A DNA stretch of 64,000 nt from Brevibacillus sp. DP1.3A (GTDB lineage Bacteria; Bacillota; Bacilli; Brevibacillales; Brevibacillaceae). The position numbers and the translations under genes are program-made. Below are positions 26,828 to 33,884 of the stretch, piece after piece. Below the pieces are notes generated by a model. That model ran no database searches, was not told the DNA's origin, and was given only the letters and a program-made list of their open reading frames with translations. Within the stretch, counting starts at the first letter, position 1. Every line of letters starts with the position of its first letter. Location of the stretch: contig NZ_CP085876.1 in the NCBI RefSeq assembly GCF_013284245.2, positions 1,853,501 to 1,917,500 on the forward strand, given 5' to 3'.

Positions 26828-28069
26828 ATGTTCATGCATGCGACAAAAGTATATATGATCAAAAGTTTTTTGACTTCCCTGGCCAATACGACTATGTTCA
26901 CGACCTATGCGCTTTACTACATTGTGACACTGGGCTTTAACCCGTTTGAATTGCTATTGATCGGGACGGTATTGGAGTTATCCGTATTGGTGTTTGAAGG
27001 GATAACAGGAGTCGTTGCGGATACGTACAGTCGCCGTCGCTCCATCATTATCGGGATGTTTTTGCTGGGAATCGGATTTGCGATGCAGGGGATCGTTCCC
27101 ACGCTTGATGCTTGGGTACCGTTTATTTCTGTCTTCGGCTTGGTGCTGTTTTCGCAAATCATCAGTGGTCTGGGGTATACGTTTATCAGTGGAGCGGATA
27201 CTGCATGGATTGTGGATGAGGTCGGAGAAGAGAAGATCGGTACGATCTTCATGAAGGCTAAGCGCTACTCCTTGTTTGGAAATCTGCTCGGGATCGCACT
27301 TAGTGTGGCGTTGGCAACACTCGCTCCCAATTTGCCTTACCTCATAGGTGGCCTCATGTATCTGGGGCTTGGTGTCTTTCTGTTTCTGTTCATGAAGGAG
27401 ACTGGTTTTGTTCCTCGTGAGCGTGAGCGAGGTGCATCCCACGTGAAGGAAATGATTCAGACGTGGACTTTGGGCGCCAAAGTGATTCGGAGTCAGCCGA
27501 TTCTCATGCTGATCTTGTTCGTGACGCTATTTACGGGTGCAGCTTCTGAAGGGTATGACCGTTTGTGGGAAGCGCATTTGATCGGAGAAATTGGCTTTCC
27601 AGAGCTCGCTGCTATTTCGTTGCCAATGTGGTTCGGGATCATTGCCGCACTCGCTAGCTTACTTGGCATCATCGTCGTAGGTATTGTGGAAAAAAGGCTG
27701 GATGTGAACAATGAGCGGGTTGTCCTTGTGGGGATGTTCACGTTGACGGGGCTCAAAATAGCAGCGATGATTGCTTTTGCCTTTTCCCCGAGCTTTAGCT
27801 GGGCGTTAGTAGCATTGCTATTGATCGGTGTGATCCAGTCATTAAGCAGTCCGCTGTATGATACGTGGCTGAATTTGAACATTGAGAGCAGTGTGCGAGC
27901 GACGGTTTTGTCGATGATGGGCCAGTCCAATGCCTTGGGACAAACGGCAGGTGGTCCGGCTGTCGGATGGATCGGGACCCGTTTTTCGATTCGCGCTTCG
28001 TTGGTTGCGGCGGCCATCTTGTTGGCACCGATTTTGATTGTGTTCGGACGTGCGCTTAGAAGGCGCTGA
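26828..28069 (+). CDS. MFS efflux transporter, DHA3-like, with attenuator leader
   Basis: A 413-residue membrane protein with about 12 helices. The loop after helix 2 reads GVVADTYSRRRS, the MFS motif A of drug exporters, and GYTFISGADTAWIVDEVGEE is typical of the group that includes many unassigned resistance pumps. ATG 26828 lies 11 nt after AGGTGG; an in-frame GTG at 26813 would overlap that site and is less likely. The leader peptide and hairpin upstream indicate induction by a ribosome-targeting compound (inference), which would make this an antibiotic efflux pump. Substrate unknown. Confidence 0.88.
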   Translation: MFMHATKVYMIKSFLTSLANTTMFTTYALYYIVTLGFNPFELLLIGTVLELSVLVFEGITGVVADTYSRRRSIIIGMFLLGIGFAMQGIVPTLDAWVPFISVFGLVLFSQIISGLGYTFISGADTAWIVDEVGEEKIGTIFMKAKRYSLFGNLLGIALSVALATLAPNLPYLIGGLMYLGLGVFLFLFMKETGFVPRERERGASHVKEMIQTWTLGAKVIRSQPILMLILFVTLFTGAASEGYDRLWEAHLIGEIGFPELAAISLPMWFGIIAALASLLGIIVVGIVEKRLDVNNERVVLVGMFTLTGLKIAAMIAFAFSPSFSWALVALLLIGVIQSLSSPLYDTWLNLNIESSVRATVLSMMGQSNALGQTAGGPAVGWIGTRFSIRASLVAAAILLAPILIVFGRALRRR

Positions 28070-28082
28070 GTTGTAACAAGCA

Positions 28083-28120
28083 TAAGGTATGTGTCCATTT
28101 TTAGGGCGCATGCCTTTTTT
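28083..28120 (+). terminator. Terminator after the MFS gene
   Basis: AAGGTATG pairs with CATGCCTT (one G-U) with extra inner pairs, followed by TTTTTT. Confidence 0.8.
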
Positions 28121-28173
28121 GTTGAGGCAATAGTTGGGTGGCGAAGCGCAACGTGACTGAGGACTTTTTTTGG

Positions 28174-28179
28174 TATAAT
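28174..28179 (+). promoter_or_regulatory. Extended -10 promoter element
   Basis: TGGTATAAT, an extended -10 with no good -35, 47 bp before the gene at 28226. Confidence 0.5.
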
Positions 28180-28225
28180 CAAGAAAAAATAAACCTTCAA
28201 AATAGAGATAGGTGTGGAGCATCGT

Positions 28226-28705
28226 ATGGAAGATAAATTAACAGTGATTAAGGTTTTTGCTGGCACAAGTTCACAGGGAACAGTTTTAGAAGAGCTTCCT
28301 GCAGAATACCTAAGCGATCAAAAATTCAAATTATGTGCATCTCCAGGGCTAGCTCTCGGTCTTGCGAAAGGAGATACAATAAAACTCCATCCCAATGGAG
28401 ATTTTGAATTAATAAAGCATGGTGGAAATTTCTGTATTCAAATTTACAAAGAGCAGCCTATCAAAGAAAAGATAGAAGCAGTTGAATCTATCGTCAAAAA
28501 AGAACTTTCAGGCTCTCTAGATGGATTTTATAATGGTTCACTCGCGTTTACTGCTCCAATCAGTAATGGATTTGATGCAACCAATCATACGTTCAATAAA
28601 ATTAGAGACGTACTAGAAGCAGAGTACTATTACTCTAATATTTACAAGAATCCATATGATTTTGAAGATGAAGAGTTAGTTAGTTGGGCGGAAGATCTGG
28701 ATTAA
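28226..28705 (+). CDS. Hypothetical protein, DUF4265-like
   Basis: A soluble acidic protein of 159 residues. The segment ELPAEYLSDQKFKLCASPGLALGLAKGDTIKLH, described in parts here, resembles the DUF4265 pattern of small immunity-like or unknown proteins (tentative). ATG 28226 has GGAG six bases upstream; a GTG at 28214 is less well placed. The gene is AT-rich compared with both neighbours, which suggests separate acquisition. It has its own extended -10 promoter and no operon partner. Confidence 0.7.
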   Translation: MEDKLTVIKVFAGTSSQGTVLEELPAEYLSDQKFKLCASPGLALGLAKGDTIKLHPNGDFELIKHGGNFCIQIYKEQPIKEKIEAVESIVKKELSGSLDGFYNGSLAFTAPISNGFDATNHTFNKIRDVLEAEYYYSNIYKNPYDFEDEELVSWAEDLD

Positions 28706-28801
28706 TCGTCTGAAAACGTCAGTTCTTCGGCACTCCGCACTATCTCTGGGATGGGGACTCGTATGTGTTTATGGGTCTCTTTTTCTTTTGTAAAGGGGAA
28801 C

Positions 28802-28831
28802 TTGCGAACGAGTGTTCTCTTTTGGTATGAT
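28802..28831 (+). promoter_or_regulatory. Promoter of the small WYL-like gene
   Basis: TTGCGA, 18 bp, TATGAT, with TGG before the -10. Confidence 0.5.
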
Positions 28832-28875
28832 GATCTCAACAACATGAAGACACATTTTGTGGTGGTGACAGCCTG

Positions 28876-29097
28876 ATGATTCAGGAGCTGAGAAGGTACG
28901 CAGCCCAGCAGCAAGCAGTGGAGATCATCTATTTGAAGAAGGATGGAGAGGCTAGCAGGCGTACGATCCGTGTGGTGAATATCGATGGGAACAAAGGGAG
29001 CTTGAAAGCATACTGTTATAGGAGGAAGGCGTATCGTGCGTTTGCGTTGGATAACATTTTGGCGATCGCACCTGTGTCTGGACATTTTGCCGGATGA
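28876..29097 (+). CDS. Small WYL-like domain protein
   Basis: A 73-residue protein that reads as a minimal WYL-type SH3-barrel: an N-terminal helix (LRRYAAQQQAVEIIYL), a beta-rich core with SRRTIRVVNIDGN and a late YRAFALDNILAI segment matching the usual R-x-F-x-L-D-x-I ending. WYL domains bind nucleic acid or nucleotides and are normally fused to a helix-turn-helix; here there is no DNA-binding part. Such stand-alone forms occur in Bacillales. Function unknown. Confidence 0.75.
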   Translation: MIQELRRYAAQQQAVEIIYLKKDGEASRRTIRVVNIDGNKGSLKAYCYRRKAYRAFALDNILAIAPVSGHFAG

Positions 29098-29195
29098 AAA
29101 GGAATCACCCCCCACGCCCCCAGCCTATTCCAGACATACTATGTTATACTAAATAGGTAAACAACTTCAAAAAAGAGGAAGGGCGGGGACAAACA

Positions 29196-29462
29196 ATGGA
29201 GTTTTTCATTGTCATCGTCATCATGTTTTTGGTCGTAGTATTTGTCTTGGCGTCCAAAGCTGCAAAAGGCGGAAGTGGGCGCTCTCATTCCTCTTCAGAC
29301 AGCGGGGGCGGAGCCTTCTATGTCGACAGCAATCACAATCACCATCATCGAAATCACGACTCAGGCGATCGTTGGGATAGTTATGACAGCGGAAGCGATA
29401 ACGGTAGTGGTGGAGACAGTGGTGGTGGCGGAGATAGCGGAGGCGGCGGCGGGGGAGATTGA
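29196..29462 (+). CDS. Small membrane protein with His-rich and Gly/Ser/Asp-rich tail
   Basis: An 88-residue protein with one N-terminal membrane helix (about 3-20) followed by a low-complexity tail: a Ser/Gly stretch, a His cluster (HNHHHRNH near 47-54), then Asp-Ser-Gly repeats ending in a run of glycines. GGAAGGGCGGGG precedes ATG 29196, and the extended -10 TGTTATACT lies about 50 bp upstream. The His cluster could bind metal (inference). No recognised family; the Gly-rich ending is reminiscent of TPM-type membrane proteins but no such domain is present. Confidence 0.72.
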   Translation: MEFFIVIVIMFLVVVFVLASKAAKGGSGRSHSSSDSGGGAFYVDSNHNHHHRNHDSGDRWDSYDSGSDNGSGGDSGGGGDSGGGGGGD

Positions 29463-29551
29463 CGCTGTTGCATTTTGTTTCATTATGGTACAATAATTGG
29501 GAAATATGATTCCAAACCTGAATGGTAGGTTTGCTAAAGGAGAGATGTTTT

Positions 29552-29623
29552 ATGGTAGTCATCAAATTTGTTCAGAGTGTCGTAGTCGGGGTCACAGGAA
29601 TCCTCCTTTCAAGCGAACAGTAA
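29552..29623 (+). CDS. 23-residue hydrophobic peptide
   Basis: ATG 29552 follows AAAGGAG. The peptide MVVIKFVQSVVVGVTGILL plus SSEQ is one membrane-spanning or amphipathic helix. A perfect 7-bp hairpin (CAAACCT / AGGTTTG, 29513-29533) lies directly before the ribosome site and could hide it, and an extended -10 TGGTACAAT lies at 29486-29494. The features recall type I toxin or small membrane regulator genes, but no antisense RNA was identified. An overlapping ATG at 29545 in another frame is too close to the ribosome site. Confidence 0.5.
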   Translation: MVVIKFVQSVVVGVTGILLSSEQ

Positions 29624-29705
29624 TACCGTTCACCAAATGAGGATTCGACTGTGACTGGTTCAGGCTGATAGCCGTATATTTAACCAATTGCAGGGGGAAT
29701 CCGCA

Positions 29706-30791
29706 GTGAATCAACTAACCAATCAACAAGTATTGCAATCTATGGGCTGGAATGAGTATTTTGCTAATCATTTTGCCCCTTATGCCGAGCAAGGCTACAG
29801 TGTGGGACGTATCACACTCGAACATAAACGTATTTATCGTCTGTGGAGTGAGCATGGCGAACTCTTGGGCGAAGTAACGGGCAAGCTTCGTTATGAAGCC
29901 ATCGGACGAGAAGATTTTCCAGCTGTCGGGGACTGGGTAGTAATCAGTGCTCGTCCAGAGGAAAAGAAAGCCTCCATCCACGGACTTCTTCCACGTAAGA
30001 GCAAATTTTCCCGTAAAGTAGCTGGGGATACTGTGGAAGAGCAGATTGTGGCGGCTAACGTCGATACCGTTTTCCTTGTGAATTCCTTAAATAATGATTT
30101 AAATCTGCGCAGGATAGAGCGCTATCTCATTCTTGCGTGGGAAAGTGGAGCCAATCCAGTGATTGTGCTTTCCAAAGCTGATTTGTGTGACGATCTGGAT
30201 ACATGTATGGCAGAGATAGAATCAGTCGCAATCGGAGTGCCTGTTCACGTAGTCAGTGCTGAGCAGGGAGAAGGACTGGATCAGCTCGCGCCTTATCTGA
30301 GCGAGGGCCAGACGATTGCCTTGATGGGTTCCTCTGGTGTTGGCAAATCCACGTTGATCAATAAATTGAGCGGAGCAGAGATGCAAAAAGTCAGTGGCGT
30401 GCGTGAAGGTGATGACCGTGGTCGCCATACGACGACACATCGCGAACTGTTCCGATTGCCGAGTGGTGCTCTGATGATCGATACCCCGGGCATGAGGGAG
30501 CTGCAGCTCTGGGAGGCAGATGAAGGCTTCCGCGGTGCCTTTGACGATATCGAGTCCATTGCGGAAACATGCCGTTTCAATGATTGTAAGCATATGCGTG
30601 AGCCTGGCTGTGCTGTTCAAGCTGCCATCCAATCTGGATCATTGGAAAAAGCACGCTTTGACAGTTACCTGAAGCTTCAACGCGAATTGGCACATTTGGC
30701 GCGTAAAGAAGACGCAAGGCTTGCTGCCGCTGAAAGGGATAAATGGAAAAAGATCAACGTTCAAATGCGGGAGAAAAAACCGAAGCGATAA
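29706..30791 (+). CDS. rsgA: Ribosome small subunit-dependent GTPase A
   Basis: Circularly permuted GTPase (361 residues) that helps late 30S assembly. Order: N-terminal OB-fold (about 30-110), then G4 LSKAD, G1 P-loop GSSGVGKST, G2 region GRHTTTHRE, G3 DTPGMRE, and a C-terminal zinc site C-x5-C-x-H-x5-C (CRFNDCKHMREPGC). GTG 29706 follows CAGGGGG; the frame extends to a TTG at 29688. The gene stands alone between its own 5' region and a terminator, outside the usual prpC-prkC-rsgA cluster, so a second copy elsewhere in the genome is possible. Confidence 0.95.
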   Translation: MNQLTNQQVLQSMGWNEYFANHFAPYAEQGYSVGRITLEHKRIYRLWSEHGELLGEVTGKLRYEAIGREDFPAVGDWVVISARPEEKKASIHGLLPRKSKFSRKVAGDTVEEQIVAANVDTVFLVNSLNNDLNLRRIERYLILAWESGANPVIVLSKADLCDDLDTCMAEIESVAIGVPVHVVSAEQGEGLDQLAPYLSEGQTIALMGSSGVGKSTLINKLSGAEMQKVSGVREGDDRGRHTTTHRELFRLPSGALMIDTPGMRELQLWEADEGFRGAFDDIESIAETCRFNDCKHMREPGCAVQAAIQSGSLEKARFDSYLKLQRELAHLARKEDARLAAAERDKWKKINVQMREKKPKR

Positions 30792-30796
30792 ACACG

Positions 30797-30830
30797 AGAG
30801 CCCTTGAGAAATCAGGGCTCTTTCCTTTAT
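30797..30830 (+). terminator. Terminator after rsgA
   Basis: AGAGCCCT and AGGGCTCT form a perfect stem followed by TTCCTTT. Confidence 0.8.
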
Positions 30831-30944
30831 ATGGACAAGTAAGCGCTTCCCTTTACTTTCAAAAATTAACGCTTGCTCACAACGCGGGAATTGTGATAGA
30901 TTTGGTCAATACTCGTTATTACACTTCGAAATAAATAGATAGGT

Positions 30945-31015
30945 AGCTCGTATAATTTTGGGAATAAGGCCCATCCGTTTCTACCAGGTGACCGTAAATC
31001 ACCTGACTACGAGTG
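30945..31015 (+). promoter_or_regulatory. Guanine-type purine riboswitch aptamer
   Basis: P1 is CTCGTA (30947-30952) / TACGAG (31008-31013). The conserved core elements TATAAT after P1, TTTCTACC, and ACCGTAAAT are present, with P2 and P3 stems (for example AGGTGA/TCACCT). The junction base in GACTACG is C, which marks the guanine/hypoxanthine class; adenine aptamers have U there. It precedes a second aptamer and xpt-pbuX. Confidence 0.95.
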
Positions 31016-31144
31016 AAAGTGCGTCTAGGGTTCCGTCTCTTTCTTTCCTATTCCCATAATAGGGGTGAAAGATAGCTGGTCCGAGCGACGCAGGCACGAA
31101 TGATGTGTCACACCTAAGGGATAAAAGCCCAGAGGGACAGTTTC
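31015..31144 (+). promoter_or_regulatory. PRPP-type riboswitch aptamer (ykkC class, subtype 2b)
   Basis: Directly after the guanine aptamer the sequence carries the ykkC-class conserved blocks GTCTAGGGTTCCG, CTGGTCCGAGCGACGCAG, ACACC and AGGGATAAAAGCCCAG in order, with a variable hairpin (TCTTTC..GAAAGA, CCTATT..AATAGG) between the first two. These blocks agree with the PRPP-binding subtype known to occur in tandem with guanine aptamers upstream of purine genes. Subtype assignment over guanidine or ppGpp relies on context and on the close match to the PRPP pattern I remember. Confidence 0.88.
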
Positions 31145-31206
31145 ACTTGGCGTTGGTTTGTTACGTAGCCCGCTTGTGACACTGTCCGCTCTGGGCTTTC
31201 TATATT
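31124..31206 (+). terminator. xpt leader: Expression-platform terminator of the tandem riboswitch
   Basis: AAAGCCCAGAGGGACAGT (31124-31141) pairs with ACTGTCCGCTCTGGGCTTT (31181-31199), 18 bp with one bulge, followed by CTATATTTC. The 5' arm is also the 3' strand of the PRPP aptamer, so ligand binding there prevents termination. Confidence 0.88.
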
Positions 31207-31263
31207 TCAGCAGGCCACAGACATAAAAAAGTGGCCGGAACCATATCCGAGGAGGAAGAATTG

Positions 31264-31854
31264 ATGAAAGAATTACAAGAGCGCATCGTACAGGACGGCA
31301 AGGTACTGTCGGCATCCGTTTTGAAGGTGGATGCGTTTTTGAACCACCAGGTAGATCCACAATTGACGATGAAGATCGGACAGCGTTTTGCCGAACTGTT
31401 CGCTGGTGAAAAAATCACAAAAGTCGTGACGATTGAGGCAAGTGGCATTCATTTTGCTATGGCGACTTCCTTTGCGTTGGGTGTTCCCTTTATCTATGCG
31501 AAAAAGAAAAAAGCTGTCACGTTGACAGAGGAAGTATACTCTGCTCCTGTTCATTCCTTTACCCGTCAGGAAACGTATCAAATCAGTGTTTCCCGTCAGT
31601 ATTTGTCCAAAGAAGACCGCGTATTGATTGTCGATGACTTCTTGGCTACCGGAGCTGCTCTGGTGGGACTTACGAATATTGTCAAAGATGCAGGTGCTCA
31701 TCTCGTAGGGGTTGGTGCTGTTATTGAAAAAAGCTTCCAGGAAGGCCGTGGTCTCTTGGAGCAAGCTGGCGTACGAATCGAATCATTGGCACGTATTGAA
31801 TCGATGTCACCAGAAGGCATTCACTTTATTGAAGAAGAGCCTGCACGCGTATAA
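31264..31854 (+). CDS. xpt: Xanthine phosphoribosyltransferase
   Basis: Salvage enzyme joining xanthine to PRPP to give XMP. The 196-residue protein has the type I phosphoribosyltransferase PRPP loop VLIVDDFLATGAA near 120-132 and the N-terminal Xpt segment (LQERIVQDGKVLSASVLKVD, given in part); length equals B. subtilis Xpt within two residues. ATG 31264 follows GAGGAGG. It is the first gene after the tandem riboswitch and is followed by the xanthine permease gene after 32 bp. Confidence 0.96.
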   Translation: MKELQERIVQDGKVLSASVLKVDAFLNHQVDPQLTMKIGQRFAELFAGEKITKVVTIEASGIHFAMATSFALGVPFIYAKKKKAVTLTEEVYSAPVHSFTRQETYQISVSRQYLSKEDRVLIVDDFLATGAALVGLTNIVKDAGAHLVGVGAVIEKSFQEGRGLLEQAGVRIESLARIESMSPEGIHFIEEEPARV

Positions 31855-31886
31855 TCAAAAAATTAATAGGAGGTAAGGGTTCACTC

Positions 31887-33197
31887 ATGCTAGCCAAACA
31901 TAAGATTGTTACTTTGGGCTTACAGCACATTCTTGCCATGTATGCAGGAGCCGTTGTCGTACCGTTGATTATCGGTGGTGCTTTGAATCTGTCTCCTACG
32001 CAAATCGCTTATTTGATTGCTGCCGACCTTTTCACATGCGGAATCGCGACGCTCTTGCAAGTCCTTGGCACGCGTTATACAGGGATTCGCCTTCCCGTTG
32101 TGCTAGGCTGTACGTTTACAGCAGTAGGACCGATTATCGCGATTGCTTCTACGAGTAATCTAGCCACCGCTTACGGTGCCATCATCATATCGGGTATATT
32201 CGTTGTTTTGGCAGCTCCACTGTTTGGCAAGCTGCTGCGCTTTTTCCCAACCGTGGTACAAGGTTCAGTCGTTACGATCATTGGACTGTCGCTCATTCCC
32301 GTTGCGATGAACAACGCGGCTGGCGGACAAGGCATGCCGGACTTTGGACAACCACACAATTTGCTTTTGGCTTTAGGAACGTTGGTTATCATTTTGCTTA
32401 TTAATCGTTTCTTTACCGGATTTATTCGTGCGATTTCCGTATTGCTCGGTTTGATTGTCGGTACGGCTGTAGCTTACATGATGGGGATGGTCAGCTTCGC
32501 GAGTGTAGCGGAAGCCTCTTGGTTTAGCGTGGTTGAACCGTTTTACTTCGGTACACCACAGTTCAGTATTGTGGCCATTGTAACTATGATTCTCGTCAAC
32601 ATCATCAGCATGGCTGAGTCCACAGGTGTTTACTTTGCGCTCGGTAAAGTGACCGATACAAAAGTAACGGATCAAGATGTAGTCAAAGGATTGCGCGGGG
32701 AAGGGGTCGCAATTGTACTGGGCGGCATTTTCAACGCATTCCCTTACACGGCTTTTTCGCAAAACGTTGGACTGGTTTCCTTGACTGGCATTAAATCGCG
32801 TGACGTGATGATTGGTGCCGGTGGAATCCTGGTAGTTCTCGGATTACTGCCGAAGCTGGCTGCTTTGACAACAGTTATTCCTAACGCGGTATTGGGTGGA
32901 GCGATGATTGCCATGTTCGGGATGGTTGTTGCATCTGGCATCAATATTCTCTCGCAGGTTGATTTGAATAAAAACGAAAATCTGTTGATCGCTGCTTGCA
33001 GTATCGCTGTTGGACTAGGCTCTGCTGCAGTTCCAGCGATGTTTGATCAACTGCCTACTTTGGCAAAAATGATGCTGCAAAATGGTATCGTGACAGGTTC
33101 TTTGACGGCCGTCATCTTGAATATCTTGCTCGTTCATACGAATAAAAAAGTATCTCAGACTGCTCCGGCAAATGTAACTGTTTCGGAAGCGTCTTAA
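31887..33197 (+). CDS. pbuX: Xanthine permease
   Basis: A 436-residue nucleobase-cation symporter-2 family protein with about 14 hydrophobic segments. Signatures are LGLQHILAMYAGAVVVPLI near the N-terminus, ESTGVYFALG around residue 245 and NAFPYTAFSQNVGLV (the family Q/N-Y-T-x-F motif). Together with xpt it forms the purine salvage operon controlled by the riboswitch pair. Start ATG 31887 after AGGAGGTAAGG. Confidence 0.95.
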   Translation: MLAKHKIVTLGLQHILAMYAGAVVVPLIIGGALNLSPTQIAYLIAADLFTCGIATLLQVLGTRYTGIRLPVVLGCTFTAVGPIIAIASTSNLATAYGAIIISGIFVVLAAPLFGKLLRFFPTVVQGSVVTIIGLSLIPVAMNNAAGGQGMPDFGQPHNLLLALGTLVIILLINRFFTGFIRAISVLLGLIVGTAVAYMMGMVSFASVAEASWFSVVEPFYFGTPQFSIVAIVTMILVNIISMAESTGVYFALGKVTDTKVTDQDVVKGLRGEGVAIVLGGIFNAFPYTAFSQNVGLVSLTGIKSRDVMIGAGGILVVLGLLPKLAALTTVIPNAVLGGAMIAMFGMVVASGINILSQVDLNKNENLLIAACSIAVGLGSAAVPAMFDQLPTLAKMMLQNGIVTGSLTAVILNILLVHTNKKVSQTAPANVTVSEAS

Positions 33198-33213
33198 CCT
33201 TATCAAAACAATG

Positions 33214-33254
33214 AACCGCCATTTCCTGATTAGATAGGAGGTGGCGGTTTTTGC
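33214..33254 (+). terminator. Terminator after pbuX
   Basis: AACCGCCA and TGGCGGTT arms, extended inward by TCCT/AGGA, then TTTTGCG. Confidence 0.88.
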
Positions 33255-33276
33255 GTTTGAAATGTGGCTGTAGTGG

Positions 33277-33475
33277 AGAGAAGAATATTTCCAGTCTAGG
33301 CTCCAGGCTCCGTCCCGCTGGGGGTCAAGACTGCCCGCTCCAAAGGGACTCGCGGGGAAACGCAAAAGTGGTAGCCGCTTCGTAGCGCGAGCACGGTTGC
33401 GTTTCTGTTACCCGCGAATCCCTTCTCCGCTCGGTAGGACTCCACAAGTCGCTACGTCTGGAAATATTCTTCTCT
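33277..33475 (-). ncRNA. Candidate structured RNA, copy 1 (199-bp imperfect palindrome)
   Basis: Perfect 18-bp terminal inverted repeat (33277-33294 and 33458-33475), then an unpaired but conserved zone, then a second stem (33343-33356 with 33411-33424) and an apical hairpin. On the minus strand the second stem has a G-U pair where the plus strand would have A-C, so minus is favoured. Minus-strand landmarks in order are AGCGA, ACCGAG, GGAG, GCAGTC, CCCCCAG, CCTAGA; the same set occurs in copy 2. No reading frame of note. Promoter not identified. Confidence 0.55.
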
Positions 33476-33541
33476 GGCGTATCTGATCACATTCTTCAAT
33501 CTTTTAAGGCATTAATAAATCGGATAAAAGGAAAGCTCGTA

Positions 33542-33743
33542 GAGGAAACAGGAGAAAAAAGCGAAGATCTTAGGGACACCGACCGAGACGCAATGCAAAA
33601 AGCGAGACACGCCTTTAAGCGTCCACCTCTGATACACATCCTGAATGGACTACTTTGGACGCGGTTTCGCTTTTTGCATGGAGTCGTGCAGTCAATCCCC
33701 CAGGGGGTGGCCCTAGAAGCTGAGCGTTTTCTCCTGTTTCCTC
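33542..33743 (+). ncRNA. Candidate structured RNA, copy 2 (202-bp imperfect palindrome)
   Basis: Perfect 17-bp terminal inverted repeat (33542-33558 and 33727-33743) with a sequence unrelated to that of copy 1, then a conserved zone, then a 13-bp stem (33593-33605 with 33667-33679) extended by a segment containing a G-U pair on the plus strand, and an inner GCGTCC/GGACGC stem. Landmarks AGCGA (33560), ACCGAG (33582), GGAG (33680), GCAGTC (33688), CCCCCAG (33697) and CCTAGA (33712) match copy 1 in order and spacing. Stems differ while the junction sequence is kept, as expected of an RNA. Confidence 0.55.
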
Positions 33744-33829
33744 CCCCCACCACAGCTGGAATAAGGTGCTTTTTCAAATGCGTAAAAAAGGCTTCCCCGC
33801 AATGACAAGCGTCCAACAGTGCTGGCCAA

Positions 33830-33856
33830 GTTTTACATACGATGACCATGTAAAAC
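33830..33856. repeat. Inverted repeat upstream of the protease gene
   Basis: GTTTTACAT-N9-ATGTAAAAC, perfect 9-bp arms, 29 bp before the ATG of the serine protease gene. No T run follows on either strand; could be an operator or a leader hairpin. Nothing else was seen in 33744-33829. Confidence 0.5.
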
Positions 33857-33884
33857 AAACTACCTCCAGAAAGGAAGGGGTGCC

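Noticed and set aside
30743..30934. 63-codon frame overlapping the end of rsgA
   Set aside because: It starts inside rsgA, crosses the terminator and has no ribosome site.
31025..31360. Minus-strand frame of 111 codons over the riboswitch
   Set aside because: It is antisense to structured leader RNA and the xpt start; no promoter or ribosome site.
33277..33743. Interpretation of the two palindromes as MITEs or insertion sequence ends
   Set aside because: The terminal repeats of the two copies are different while inner segments are shared, the reverse of what MITEs show; no target-site duplication was seen.
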